This document shows positions 1-6,576 of a stretch of DNA of 11,608 nt, one piece after another (the first letter of the stretch is position 1; every line of letters starts with the position of its first letter). Source of the DNA: Firmicutes bacterium HGW-Firmicutes-10 (GTDB taxonomy: Bacteria; Bacillota_I; Bacilli_A; Erysipelotrichales; Erysipelotrichaceae); NCBI GenBank assembly GCA_002841605.1, contig PHAF01000054.1, positions 1 through 11,608 on the forward strand, in the 5' to 3' direction. The translations under genes were made by a program, and so were the position numbers. The notes below the pieces were generated by a model. That model ran no database searches and was not told where the DNA came from. It saw nothing but the letters and a program-made list of their open reading frames with translations.

Positions 1-318
1 TGCAACCCGTGCAGCCAGTACATTTTTTATGACCGTCGTCCGTTTGACTAGATTGAACGACTGAAAAACCATTCCGATGTTTCTTCTGAAACGCCGTAAT
101 TCTTTTCCTTTGAGTGTCGATACATCGACGCCATCCACGGTAAGTTTACCGCCGGTGATCTGATGCATCTGATTTATACTTCTCAACAACGTGGATTTAC
201 CCGCACCGGATAAACCAATGATACATACGAACTCACCTTGTTCAATTGACAAATCGACGCCTTTAAGCGCTTGAACACCGTTCGGATACGTCTTAACGAC
301 ACCTTCGAATTTAATCAT
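1..318 (-). CDS. phnC: PhnC-type ABC transporter ATP-binding protein (partial, N-terminal 106 aa)
   Basis: This is the nucleotide-binding subunit of an ABC importer; it would power uptake of the ligand captured by the lipoprotein encoded just upstream (375-1403). Translating the minus strand from the ATG at 318-316 gives an open frame of 106 residues that runs off the window edge. Walker A is GLSGAGKST at about residues 35-43, and the Q-loop is VFQSFNLV at about 84-91. The signature, Walker B and H-loop lie outside the window. The residues between (ITGGKLTVDGVDVSTL, then RRFRRNIGMVFQ) are typical of the phosphonate/phosphate PhnC subfamily, and the PhnD-like neighbour agrees. The start is fixed by an AGGAGGT Shine-Dalgarno at about 322-328. 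An intrinsic terminator lies directly upstream, so expression from the phnD promoter needs read-through. The substrate (phosphonate, phosphate or phosphite) cannot be decided from this fragment. Confidence 0.9.
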   Translation of the reverse strand, partial: MIKFEGVVKTYPNGVQALKGVDLSIEQGEFVCIIGLSGAGKSTLLRSINQMHQITGGKLTVDGVDVSTLKGKELRRFRRNIGMVFQSFNLVKRTTVIKNVLAARVA

Positions 319-331
319 GTTACCTCCTGTT

Positions 332-362
332 AAAAAAAGAAGCGAGGCTAGGCCTCGCTTCT
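332..362 (-). terminator. Intrinsic terminator between phnD and phnC
   Basis: An 11-bp perfect inverted repeat (338-348 with 352-362, AGAAGCGAGGC arm, three-base loop) is followed on the minus strand by a run of seven T. It lies 12 bases past the phnD stop and ends just before the phnC ribosome binding site. It probably stops most transcripts after the binding-protein gene and lets a fraction through into phnC. Confidence 0.85.
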
Positions 363-374
363 AAAAGTCAGAAA

Positions 375-1403
375 TTAGTTGCCCGAAACAAGTTCTTGAG
401 CTCTGCGTGCACCGTCATAATCGGCATCCGTGACGACTTTGTAGCCTTCATGGTTATAGATTTTGATAGCTTCAGCACCAGCCGGAGTTTTAGCGATTTC
501 GATGAATGCTTCTTGAAGAGCTTTTTTGAATCCTACAGACATTTCCGGATTTTCCAAGCCGACCGAAATCGTATCATTGAAGATACCTTCGGTTACGCCG
601 ATAACATCGGTTTCAACCCAGATTTCAGCTGTGCGACCCCAGTCGGTCGTCCATTGGCCTTTATAGTCACGACGGATATCAGCATAACCGACACCAACAT
701 CGCATAAACCGGTAGCCAAGTTGTTAGCAATAACAGAATATGATCCGGTGATTGCAGGTTTTGTCAAATCAGTAAGTTTCTTGTCAAAGTTGTCCAATAA
801 CCACATCGTCGGATAAACGTATCCAGCCGAAGAAGTCGTACTGTTGGAATAACACCATGTAGCACTATTGACATCATCCCAAGTCAGTGCTGTTCCGGCA
901 TTGACTTTAGCAGCAATGGCACGTCCGACAGCACTTGGACCAGCATAAATCAATGAACGGTAGTAAGTAACCTGATTAGTCGAATCGCCTAAGGTTTCTT
1001 TTCCGTCATTCCAGTCTTTGGCATTTTCGGAATCTTTGTTTAAGCCTGCACGTGTTGCAGCCAAAATTACTTCAACATTGTCTTCGCTGTACAAAGCATA
1101 TGTACCGCCCGGCAAGAATCCTACATGAGCCGTGCCTGCAGCTAACGCTTCACCTGCGGCATTATAATCTGTAGAAACTTCGATGGTAACTTCGTTGACG
1201 GTATAACCTCTGGTAGCCAATGCATCGATCAGCAATTGTTTCAAAGGTTCGGTTTGCGTCAGGATCAATCCTGGGTCGCGGCTAGGTACAAAAACAACGA
1301 TCAAATTTTCGATGGTTTTGTCTTCAGTTTCTTTCGGTGCGCAAGCAGCTGCGGCAGCGAAGACTAAAAACGCCACAAAGATAAGTTTTAAAATCTTCTT
1401 CAT
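375..1403 (-). CDS. phnD: PhnD-like phosphate/phosphonate ABC transporter substrate-binding lipoprotein
   Basis: This is a 342-residue extracellular solute-binding protein anchored as a lipoprotein. The N-terminus has a lysine pair, a hydrophobic stretch (about residues 7-19) and a lipobox ending AAAAC with the lipidated Cys at 21, followed by a charged linker. The mature part starts with a beta strand and VPSRDP, and continues through GTAHVGFLPGGTYAL (about 90-104) and a serine/threonine-rich patch followed by GYVYPTMWLL (about 190-206). This is the layout of the PhnD/Phosphonate-bd family (periplasmic-binding fold type II). Length is normal for the family. The start has a GGGAGG site about 6 bases upstream and a good promoter (1440-1469). 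It is followed by a terminator and phnC, so it is the first gene of an import operon. It is divergent from a 5'-nucleotidase family gene, which fits phosphorus scavenging. The ligand is inferred from the family only. Confidence 0.88.
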   Translation of the reverse strand: MKKILKLIFVAFLVFAAAAACAPKETEDKTIENLIVVFVPSRDPGLILTQTEPLKQLLIDALATRGYTVNEVTIEVSTDYNAAGEALAAGTAHVGFLPGGTYALYSEDNVEVILAATRAGLNKDSENAKDWNDGKETLGDSTNQVTYYRSLIYAGPSAVGRAIAAKVNAGTALTWDDVNSATWCYSNSTTSSAGYVYPTMWLLDNFDKKLTDLTKPAITGSYSVIANNLATGLCDVGVGYADIRRDYKGQWTTDWGRTAEIWVETDVIGVTEGIFNDTISVGLENPEMSVGFKKALQEAFIEIAKTPAGAEAIKIYNHEGYKVVTDADYDGARRAQELVSGN

Positions 1404-1417
1404 CTGTTCCTCCCATT

Positions 1418-1433
1418 GTAAATGTTCATTTAC
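1418..1433. promoter_or_regulatory. Palindrome in phnD leader, candidate operator
   Basis: GTAAATG and CATTTAC form a perfect 7-bp inverted repeat separated by TT. It lies between the phnD -10 element and the ribosome binding site, at the expected transcription start. A dimeric repressor bound here would block the start. The regulator is not identifiable from the site. Confidence 0.5.
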
Positions 1434-1439
1434 TTTATG

Positions 1440-1469
1440 ATTTTAACATATCTAAAGGTTGGACTTCAA
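1440..1469 (-). promoter_or_regulatory. phnD promoter
   Basis: On the minus strand there is TTGAAG (1464-1469), an 18-base spacer and TAAAAT (1440-1445), with a TG placed as an extended -10. The predicted start is near 1433, giving a leader of about 30 bases that contains the palindrome at 1418-1433. Confidence 0.6.
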
Positions 1470-1487
1470 CGATAGTGGACATGAAAC

Positions 1488-1513
1488 TTCACAAATTTAA
1501 CACAACTGTCACA
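1488..1513 (+). promoter_or_regulatory. Candidate Pho-box repeats upstream of the nucleotidase gene
   Basis: Three hexamers lie on one strand: TTCACA (1488-1493), TTAACA (1497-1502) and GTCACA (1508-1513), spaced by 3 and 5 bases. Bacillus-type PhoP sites are TT(A/T/C)ACA-like repeats spaced about 5 bases apart. They sit about 30-55 bases upstream of the predicted start of the gene at 1552 and between the two divergent promoters. The assignment to PhoP is an inference; AT-rich hexamers can occur by chance. Confidence 0.35.
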
Positions 1514-1527
1514 AACCAACCGGTATT

Positions 1528-1536
1528 TGCTATAAT
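1528..1536 (+). promoter_or_regulatory. Extended -10 promoter of the nucleotidase gene
   Basis: TGCTATAAT is a perfect extended -10 (TG at 1528-1529, TATAAT at 1531-1536). No good -35 is visible at 17 bases, which is compatible with activation by an upstream factor. Transcription would begin near 1543, only about 9 bases before the ATG. Confidence 0.65.
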
Positions 1537-1551
1537 GATGATGGTGATTGT

Positions 1552-3060
1552 ATGAAGAAATCCTGCCTTTGCATTACAAGTGATGTTCACGGAGCCATTT
1601 TATCAAAGAACTACGCAGATAACAGCGAAGTTTTTTACGGACTTGCGCGCTATAGTGAAGCAGTCAAGCAATTGAAGAAACAATATGATGAAGTGATTTT
1701 ACTGGACAACGGTGATGCCATTCAAGGATCTCCGCTTTTGACTGTCAGTAATCAGGATGATACATATACTCACATCTTGTCTTATGTGTTCAATCATCTG
1801 GATGTAAATGCCATTAATCTGGGAAATCATGACTTTAATTATGGTGAATCCACCCTTTTACGATATATCCGTGACAATAAAGCTGAGTTACTTACATCAA
1901 ATGTCCTTTTTTTGGACAATCCATTGGGAAAATCTAAGATCATACCCCTAGCCAATGGAATCCGCTTGGGAATCATAGGGGTCGTGACCGACTATATCCC
2001 CCACTGGGAAAAACCGGAGTACATCGGCCATATGCAGTTTCTCGATCCCATTGAAACCGTAAAAAATGAAATAGAATCTATAAAAGAACAATGTGATAAG
2101 ATCATGGTCATGTATCACGGGGGTATCGAACGGGACTTAACCGATGGTCATCCGACCGAAACGCTGACCGGTGAAAACATCGGGTATCAGATGTGCAGCC
2201 TTGAAGGGTTTGACATTTTGATGACCGGACATCAGCATCGTTCCTTCGTTACAAATATCAACGGAAAGATCGTTGCCCAATGCGGTGCAAATGCTTCAGA
2301 ATTCATTAAAATCGATGTGAATGAAAGAATTACCGTTTCAATAGAAAATATGAGCAACTTTGCCATCGACCGCCAAATCGAACCTTTAGTGTCGCTGTTG
2401 GAAAAGCAGACACAAATTTGGCTGGATCAGCCTCTGGGCAATATCCATAGCATCTCTTTACGTATCCATGACGGATTCTTGGCTCGTTTGCATAAACATC
2501 CATTGGTCAGCTTTATTAATCAGGTACAAAAAGAAACTACCGGTTCTGTGTTGAGTGCGACCGCCTTGTTCAACAGTGTCCGCGGATTTGATCCTTCGAT
2601 TACCATGCGCGATTTGGTATCGACCTATGTTTATCCCAATACACTGATCGTTAAAAAGATGACCGGCAAAGATTTGAAATTGATGATTGAAAAGTGTGCG
2701 GATTATTTTGACATCGAAAATGATGAAATCACGGTAAGCAAGGATTATGTGTACCCCAAAATCCAGCACTTCAATTACGACATGATCGATGGCATCGATT
2801 ATACCTTGAAAATATCGAATCCGCGTGGATCAAGATTGATATCCTGCAGTTATCAGGGAAAAGAAATACTGGATGAAGACGTCTTTACCATAGCAATGAA
2901 TAATTATCGGGCCGTCGGTGGCGGTGACTTTGATATGGTTGCACGCAGTGAAACAGTGCTGGACACCAATCGGGACATGGTAGAGATTTTAGCGGAGTAT
3001 ATTCAACGGCATTCACCGATCGTGGTTGATCACAAAGAGAACATCCGCATCATCAAATAA
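1552..3060 (+). CDS. 5'-nucleotidase / 2',3'-cyclic phosphodiesterase family metallophosphatase, no signal peptide
   Basis: This 502-residue enzyme has the two-domain plan of the UshA/CpdB/YfkN family. The N-terminal calcineurin-like domain shows all metal ligands: DVHG (D11, H13), DNGD (52-55), GNHD (91-94), YHGG (H189) and GHQH (226-229). The C-terminal 5'-nucleotidase domain follows from about residue 295, with SATALFNSVRG (335-345), RDLVSTYVYPNTL (353-365) and NNYRAVGGGDFDM (450-462), the substrate-binding segment. Such enzymes hydrolyse nucleotides, cyclic nucleotides or UDP-sugars using two divalent metals. Relatives are mostly exported, but here the protein begins directly with the first beta strand and catalytic Asp11, so it appears cytosolic. 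The start is supported by an upstream in-frame stop at 1498-1500 and by the promoter; the Shine-Dalgarno is weak (GGTGAT). The exact substrate is not predictable. Confidence 0.88.
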   Translation: MKKSCLCITSDVHGAILSKNYADNSEVFYGLARYSEAVKQLKKQYDEVILLDNGDAIQGSPLLTVSNQDDTYTHILSYVFNHLDVNAINLGNHDFNYGESTLLRYIRDNKAELLTSNVLFLDNPLGKSKIIPLANGIRLGIIGVVTDYIPHWEKPEYIGHMQFLDPIETVKNEIESIKEQCDKIMVMYHGGIERDLTDGHPTETLTGENIGYQMCSLEGFDILMTGHQHRSFVTNINGKIVAQCGANASEFIKIDVNERITVSIENMSNFAIDRQIEPLVSLLEKQTQIWLDQPLGNIHSISLRIHDGFLARLHKHPLVSFINQVQKETTGSVLSATALFNSVRGFDPSITMRDLVSTYVYPNTLIVKKMTGKDLKLMIEKCADYFDIENDEITVSKDYVYPKIQHFNYDMIDGIDYTLKISNPRGSRLISCSYQGKEILDEDVFTIAMNNYRAVGGGDFDMVARSETVLDTNRDMVEILAEYIQRHSPIVVDHKENIRIIK

Positions 3061-3063
3061 ATA

Positions 3064-3091
3064 TTGCATTATTGACGTTATATGTTATCAT
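3064..3091 (+). promoter_or_regulatory. Promoter of the FAD oxidoreductase gene
   Basis: TTGCAT (3064-3069), a 16-base spacer and TATCAT (3086-3091), with TG one base upstream of the -10 (extended form). It lies just after the nucleotidase stop codon, so the downstream gene can be transcribed separately. No terminator is visible between the two genes, and read-through is likely. Confidence 0.5.
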
Positions 3092-3113
3092 TCTGAAGGA
3101 AATGAGGGATTCT

Positions 3114-4490
3114 ATGAACAAAAAAATCGATGTCATCATCATCGGCGGCGGAATCGGCGGATTGATGAATGCTTATCAATTGATGGAAACCAACCCAATG
3201 CTCAATATTGTGATACTTGAAAAAGGGTTACCATTAAATCGCAGGGTATGTCCGCTCATAACCGGCAAAGTCGACCACTGCATTCATTGCAAGCATTGCG
3301 CAATCATGGAAGGAATGGCGGGAGCCGGAGCTTTTTCGGACGGTAAATATATCATTTCCACTGAGTATGGCGGATGGCTGACCGACTTTATGCCTGCCAA
3401 AGAAGTCATGAGCAACATCGAACATGCCGATCAGATCCTTCAGAAATTCGGTGCGACCGATCATCGCTATCAGCCGGACACCGATCTCAAACATCTCTGT
3501 CTTCAATATGATCTCCATATGAATCTCGCTCAAGTCAAGCATCTGGGTACCGACGCCAACTTTCAGACCATGGCCAATCTGATTGAGAGTCTGAAAGATA
3601 GAGTAGATATCCGTACCGAGAGCACGGTCGTCGATGTCGACAAAGAAACCAAAACTGTGATGGTGGATCATAAAGGTGAAAAATACACCTTGCATGCTGA
3701 TCATATCGTTTTTGCGATTGGACGTGCAGGCAGTGATTTCTTTGCGAAGTGGTGTGTAAAAAACGGTATCCCGCTGGAAAACAATCAAGTGGATATCGGT
3801 GTACGCGTCGAACTCCCTTATGATATCTGGTCTCATTTTTCAACTAAAATTTACGAACCTAAAATCTGGTACAGATCTAAAAAATATGGCGACATCACGC
3901 GCATGTTCTGTTTTAATGAACGCGGACACGTAGTCATTGAGAATACCCATGGCGTTCAAACCGTCAATGGACATGCATTCAAAGATGAAGCAAAAAAGAC
4001 CGGTAACTCCAATTTCGCATTACTGTCCACGATCAAATTCACAACACCGTTTAATGAACCCATCGAATATGCCCGTCATATTGCCCGTCTGGCCAATATG
4101 ATCAGCGGCGGAAGCGTGCTGGTACAACGTTTCGGAGATTTGATGCAAGGGCGCCGCAGCGATCATCGCCGATTGAATCAGTCAACGACCTATCCGACAT
4201 TGGGTGCCGTTCCGGGTGATTTGAGTCTTTGCATCCCTAAGCGTCAGTTAGACAATATCGTGGAAACCCTGCAGGCACTTGATAAAGTAGCCCCTGGAAC
4301 TGCCAATACGGACACCTTGCTTTATGGAATCGAATGTAAATACTATTCTGCCCGTCCCAAAACCACGAATTTTGAGTTGGATAAGTGCAAAGGGATTTAT
4401 GCTTTGGGGGATGGTGCCGGGTTTACCCGATCACTTTCACACGCAGCTGCGCATGGGATCATTATTGCCGATACCATTACAAAGCGCTAA
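3114..4490 (+). CDS. NAD(P)/FAD-dependent oxidoreductase, COG2509-like
   Basis: A 458-residue flavoprotein. The N-terminal Rossmann motif is IIIGGGIGGL (8-17) after a beta strand, followed by an acidic strand end ILEKG (34-38). A cysteine cluster (C46, C56, C59, C62) precedes GAGAFSDGK (70-78). That arrangement of cysteines followed by GAGAFSDGK is characteristic of the uncharacterised FAD-dependent dehydrogenases grouped as COG2509. The C-terminus has YALGDGAGFTRSLSHAAAHG, the second FAD-contact motif. Length fits the family. The ATG at 3114 is chosen over the upstream TTG at 3072 because it has GAGG six bases ahead and starts at the Rossmann strand. Its substrate is unknown. The spacing of the cysteines suggests a metal, Fe-S or redox site, but this is inference. 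Confidence 0.83.
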   Translation: MNKKIDVIIIGGGIGGLMNAYQLMETNPMLNIVILEKGLPLNRRVCPLITGKVDHCIHCKHCAIMEGMAGAGAFSDGKYIISTEYGGWLTDFMPAKEVMSNIEHADQILQKFGATDHRYQPDTDLKHLCLQYDLHMNLAQVKHLGTDANFQTMANLIESLKDRVDIRTESTVVDVDKETKTVMVDHKGEKYTLHADHIVFAIGRAGSDFFAKWCVKNGIPLENNQVDIGVRVELPYDIWSHFSTKIYEPKIWYRSKKYGDITRMFCFNERGHVVIENTHGVQTVNGHAFKDEAKKTGNSNFALLSTIKFTTPFNEPIEYARHIARLANMISGGSVLVQRFGDLMQGRRSDHRRLNQSTTYPTLGAVPGDLSLCIPKRQLDNIVETLQALDKVAPGTANTDTLLYGIECKYYSARPKTTNFELDKCKGIYALGDGAGFTRSLSHAAAHGIIIADTITKR

Positions 4491-4498
4491 ATTTTCAC

Positions 4499-4527
4499 TT
4501 TACAAAGACATTGAAAATTGTTATTCT
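4499..4527 (+). promoter_or_regulatory. Candidate purA promoter
   Basis: TTTACA (4499-4504), a 17-base spacer and TATTCT (4522-4527) give a start near 4534, so the hairpin at 4537-4566 would be part of the purA leader. An alternative is TTGAAA (4511-4516) with TATAAG (4536-4541), but its 19-base spacer is poor. Confidence 0.4.
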
Positions 4528-4536
4528 AATGAGTGT

Positions 4537-4575
4537 ATAAGGACACACGGCAACGTTTGTCCTTATTTATTTTTA
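4537..4575 (+). terminator. Hairpin plus T-rich tract upstream of purA (terminator or attenuator)
   Basis: ATAAGGACA (4537-4545) pairs with TGTCCTTAT (4558-4566). Three inner pairs close a GCAA (GNRA-type) loop at 4550-4553, with one mismatch. A T-rich tract follows (TTATTTTTA). It starts 46 bases after the oxidoreductase stop and ends before the purA ribosome binding site. It may end the upstream transcript, or attenuate purA if transcription begins at about 4534. Confidence 0.6.
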
Positions 4576-4593
4576 CTGAAAAAGGAGATCGTT

Positions 4594-5874
4594 ATGATAA
4601 AAGCAATCGTAGGAGCCAACTGGGGAGATGAGGGCAAAGGCAAAGTGACCGATGTCTTCGCGCAGCAATCCGATATCGTCGTTCGCTTTCAAGGCGGCAA
4701 TAATGCCGGCCATACCATCATCAATGAATACGGGAAATTTGCTTTGCATATGTTGCCTTCAGGTGTTTTCAATCCTCACATCACCAATGTCATTGGCAAT
4801 GGTGTCGCATTGAATGTTGCCGGATTGATGAAGGAAATCAACCAGATCAAAGAGCGCGGATTAAATCCCAATCTGATGGTATCCGACCGTGCCCAAATCG
4901 TCATGTCCTATCACATCCTCTTTGATACACTGGAAGAAGCCCGTTTGGCAAACAAGCAATACGGTTCGACCAAATCCGGAATCGCCCCGTTTTATGCAGA
5001 TAAATATGCCAAAATCGGCTTTCAGGTATGTGAGTTGTTTGATGATGTGTGGCTGGATGAAAAGATTGATCGGATCCTCGCACAAAAGAATGCACTATTG
5101 ATTCACTTATATCAAAAAGAACCTATAACCAAACAACAAATCCTCGAAGAGTTGCATGGCTACCGCGATCAAATCGCTCCTTATGTTCACGACACGATCA
5201 CCTTTTTACATAAAGCCTATCACGATGGCAAAACGATTTTACTTGAAGGTCAGCTCGGTGCCTTACGCGATCCGGACTTCGGGATTTATCCTTACTCGAC
5301 CTCTTCACATACATTGGCTCACTTCGGGGCCATCGGTGCCGGACTTCCCTATCCGATCGAAGAAGTCTGGGCGGTAACCAAAGCTTATTCATCCGCTGTC
5401 GGTGCCGGACCCTTTGTTGCTGAAATCTTCGATGATGAAGCTCATCAATTACGAATTCGTGGTGGTGATGCCGGTGAGTACGGTGCAACCACCGGACGTC
5501 CGCGCCGAATGGGCTGGTTCGATGTTGTAGCCACCCGGTTTGGCTGTCAGGTTCAAGGTGCTACCCATGTCGTACTGACCAATCTTGATGTATTATCCTA
5601 CTTGGATAACATTCCGGTCGTCATCGGTTATGATACACCCAACTATCATCAGGACCGCTTCCCCAATATCACGCGCATTCAGCAATCCAAACCGATATTG
5701 ACGACACTGCCGGGTTGGAAGACGGATATTTCGAAAATCACAGATTACGACCTTCTGCCGTTAGCCGCAAAACAATATGTCGATTTCATTGAACGGCAAA
5801 TCGGTGTCAAGATTTCCCTGGTCTCCAACGGGCCGCATCGCGAGCAAATCATGTCCCGCACAAGCAAACTATAA
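4594..5874 (+). CDS. purA: Adenylosuccinate synthetase (divergent form)
   Basis: This 426-residue enzyme makes adenylosuccinate from IMP, aspartate and GTP, the first committed step from IMP to AMP. GANWGDEGKGK (7-17) is the GTP-binding and catalytic loop with Asp12 as the general base, and GGNNAGHT (34-41) supplies catalytic His40. ATTGRPRRMGWFD (298-310) is the aspartate/GTP loop. The family length (about 430) is normal. The start ATG has AAAGGAGAT at 4581-4589; the open frame reaches back to 4324 into the previous gene, but that extension has no homology. Several segments differ from the classical enzyme: STKSGIAPFYADK (125-137) where TTxRGIGPxYxDK is usual, EGQLGALRDPDFG (218-230) for EGAQGTLLDIDHG, and TNLDVL (329-334). 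The core residues are present, so an active PurA of a divergent clade is most likely. Confidence 0.93.
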   Translation: MIKAIVGANWGDEGKGKVTDVFAQQSDIVVRFQGGNNAGHTIINEYGKFALHMLPSGVFNPHITNVIGNGVALNVAGLMKEINQIKERGLNPNLMVSDRAQIVMSYHILFDTLEEARLANKQYGSTKSGIAPFYADKYAKIGFQVCELFDDVWLDEKIDRILAQKNALLIHLYQKEPITKQQILEELHGYRDQIAPYVHDTITFLHKAYHDGKTILLEGQLGALRDPDFGIYPYSTSSHTLAHFGAIGAGLPYPIEEVWAVTKAYSSAVGAGPFVAEIFDDEAHQLRIRGGDAGEYGATTGRPRRMGWFDVVATRFGCQVQGATHVVLTNLDVLSYLDNIPVVIGYDTPNYHQDRFPNITRIQQSKPILTTLPGWKTDISKITDYDLLPLAAKQYVDFIERQIGVKISLVSNGPHREQIMSRTSKL

Positions 5875-5878
5875 TCAT

Positions 5879-5898
5879 GGACCTTCGGGTCCTTTTTT
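5879..5898 (+). terminator. purA terminator
   Basis: GGACC and GGTCC flank a TTCG tetraloop, followed by six T (5893-5898), four bases past the purA stop. A compact, typical intrinsic terminator. Confidence 0.9.
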
Positions 5899-5899
5899 A

Positions 5900-5928
5900 T
5901 TGAGTGACCCAACTTTTTATGTTAGAAT
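5900..5928 (+). promoter_or_regulatory. Promoter of the zinc-ribbon gene
   Basis: TTGAGT (5900-5905), a 17-base spacer and TAGAAT (5923-5928), with TG at 5920-5921 forming an extended -10. It starts directly after the purA terminator and leads into the GGGGGA ribosome binding site at 5950-5955. Confidence 0.7.
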
Positions 5929-5959
5929 TTCATCAGACAATTCATCCAAGGGGGAACAT

Positions 5960-6199
5960 ATGAACGAACATGAAGAAATGTTGCAAGCCCGTTTTGAGTC
6001 AAAACTGACGGTTTGCCCGGATTGTGCCAAAGAAGTATCCAAGCTCGCCGTTACATGTCCGCATTGCGGTCGTCCGTTGCAGCCGCAAAGTGAACCACGG
6101 CCCATCGAAGCGCCTCAACCCGCGCAAGTGCAGGGAATCAGTTTTTGGGGCATTGTACTGGCAGTCATCATTGCCGTAGTTATCCTGAGTGTTTTATAA
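5960..6199 (+). CDS. Small zinc-ribbon protein with C-terminal membrane helix
   Basis: A 79-residue protein. A short acidic N-terminus is followed by a zinc ribbon, CPDC-x10-CPHC (C19, C22, C33, C36), a Pro/Gln-rich linker (about 39-58) and one hydrophobic helix to the C-terminus (61-79). This gives a tail-anchored protein with the zinc ribbon probably in the cytoplasm. Such proteins are common in Gram-positive bacteria and mostly without known role. The start has GGGGGA five bases upstream; the open frame extends back into purA, but only this ATG has a site and a promoter. It overlaps the next gene by 11 bases, suggesting a shared job or translational coupling. Function is unknown to me. Confidence 0.78.
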   Translation: MNEHEEMLQARFESKLTVCPDCAKEVSKLAVTCPHCGRPLQPQSEPRPIEAPQPAQVQGISFWGIVLAVIIAVVILSVL

Positions 6200-6560
6200 A
6201 AAAATAAGATCGCATCTAGCGATCCTACTTTTAATCATCGGTGTTGCGGCCATCAATCAGACCTTGCTCAAATTCCGCTTTGATGGAATCATAGGAACAT
6301 TCTTTAATTATTACTTCAATGACGTTTTGGCTGCACTTCTTATATTGGTATGGACAAACTTTCTGTTGTCACTAATTCACCGAAAACTCGACAATCTAGT
6401 TCACATATTTCTATTAACACTAAGTATTGCTCTTTTTTGGGAATACATCACACCGCTTTATCAAAAAGGCAGTACATCGGACCTTTGGGATGTCGCGGCA
6501 TATTTGCTCGGCGGGGTCATTTACACGTTTTTTATCCGCTGTTTTAAAAAAACACCCTGA
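6189..6560 (+). CDS. Four-helix membrane protein of unknown function
   Basis: A 123-residue, strongly hydrophobic protein with about four membrane segments (9-24, 44-63, 70-85, 102-118). A conserved-looking polar patch lies between helices 3 and 4: WEYITPL (84-90) and SDLWD (97-101), then a glycine pair (108-109). Acidic and proline motifs between two helices are also seen in VanZ-like and related small integral membrane families, but I cannot assign a family. The start is a GTG that overlaps the zinc-ribbon gene by 11 bases, with no clear ribosome binding site, so expression may depend on coupling. A short inverted repeat (6208-6213 with 6219-6224) falls in the first codons. The stop lies inside the bidirectional terminator at 6545-6576. 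The start is uncertain; the reading frame is convincing. Confidence 0.62.
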   Translation: MFYKKIRSHLAILLLIIGVAAINQTLLKFRFDGIIGTFFNYYFNDVLAALLILVWTNFLLSLIHRKLDNLVHIFLLTLSIALFWEYITPLYQKGSTSDLWDVAAYLLGGVIYTFFIRCFKKTP

Positions 6561-6576
6561 TTTCAGGGTGTTTGCT
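6545..6576. terminator. Bidirectional terminator between the membrane protein and groEL
   Basis: An 11-bp stem (6550-6560 with 6563-6573, core CACCCTGA/TCAGGGTG) separates convergent genes. On the minus strand it is followed by seven T, making a strong groEL terminator that begins right after the groEL stop. On the plus strand only a broken T tract (TTTGCTTT) follows. Confidence 0.85.

Noticed and set aside
4324..4593. Upstream extension of the purA open frame, adding about 90 residues
   Set aside because: It overlaps the oxidoreductase gene, has no PurA-like sequence, and the ATG at 4594 has a strong ribosome binding site and begins at the GTP loop.
4594..5874. PurA as a phage-type PurZ (aminoadenylosuccinate synthetase)
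   Set aside because: The catalytic Asp12 is kept (GDEGKGK) and there are no phage genes nearby; a divergent PurA is simpler.
6208..6224. Terminator after the zinc-ribbon gene
   Set aside because: The six-base stem is not followed by a T run and sits in the overlapping reading frame of the next gene.
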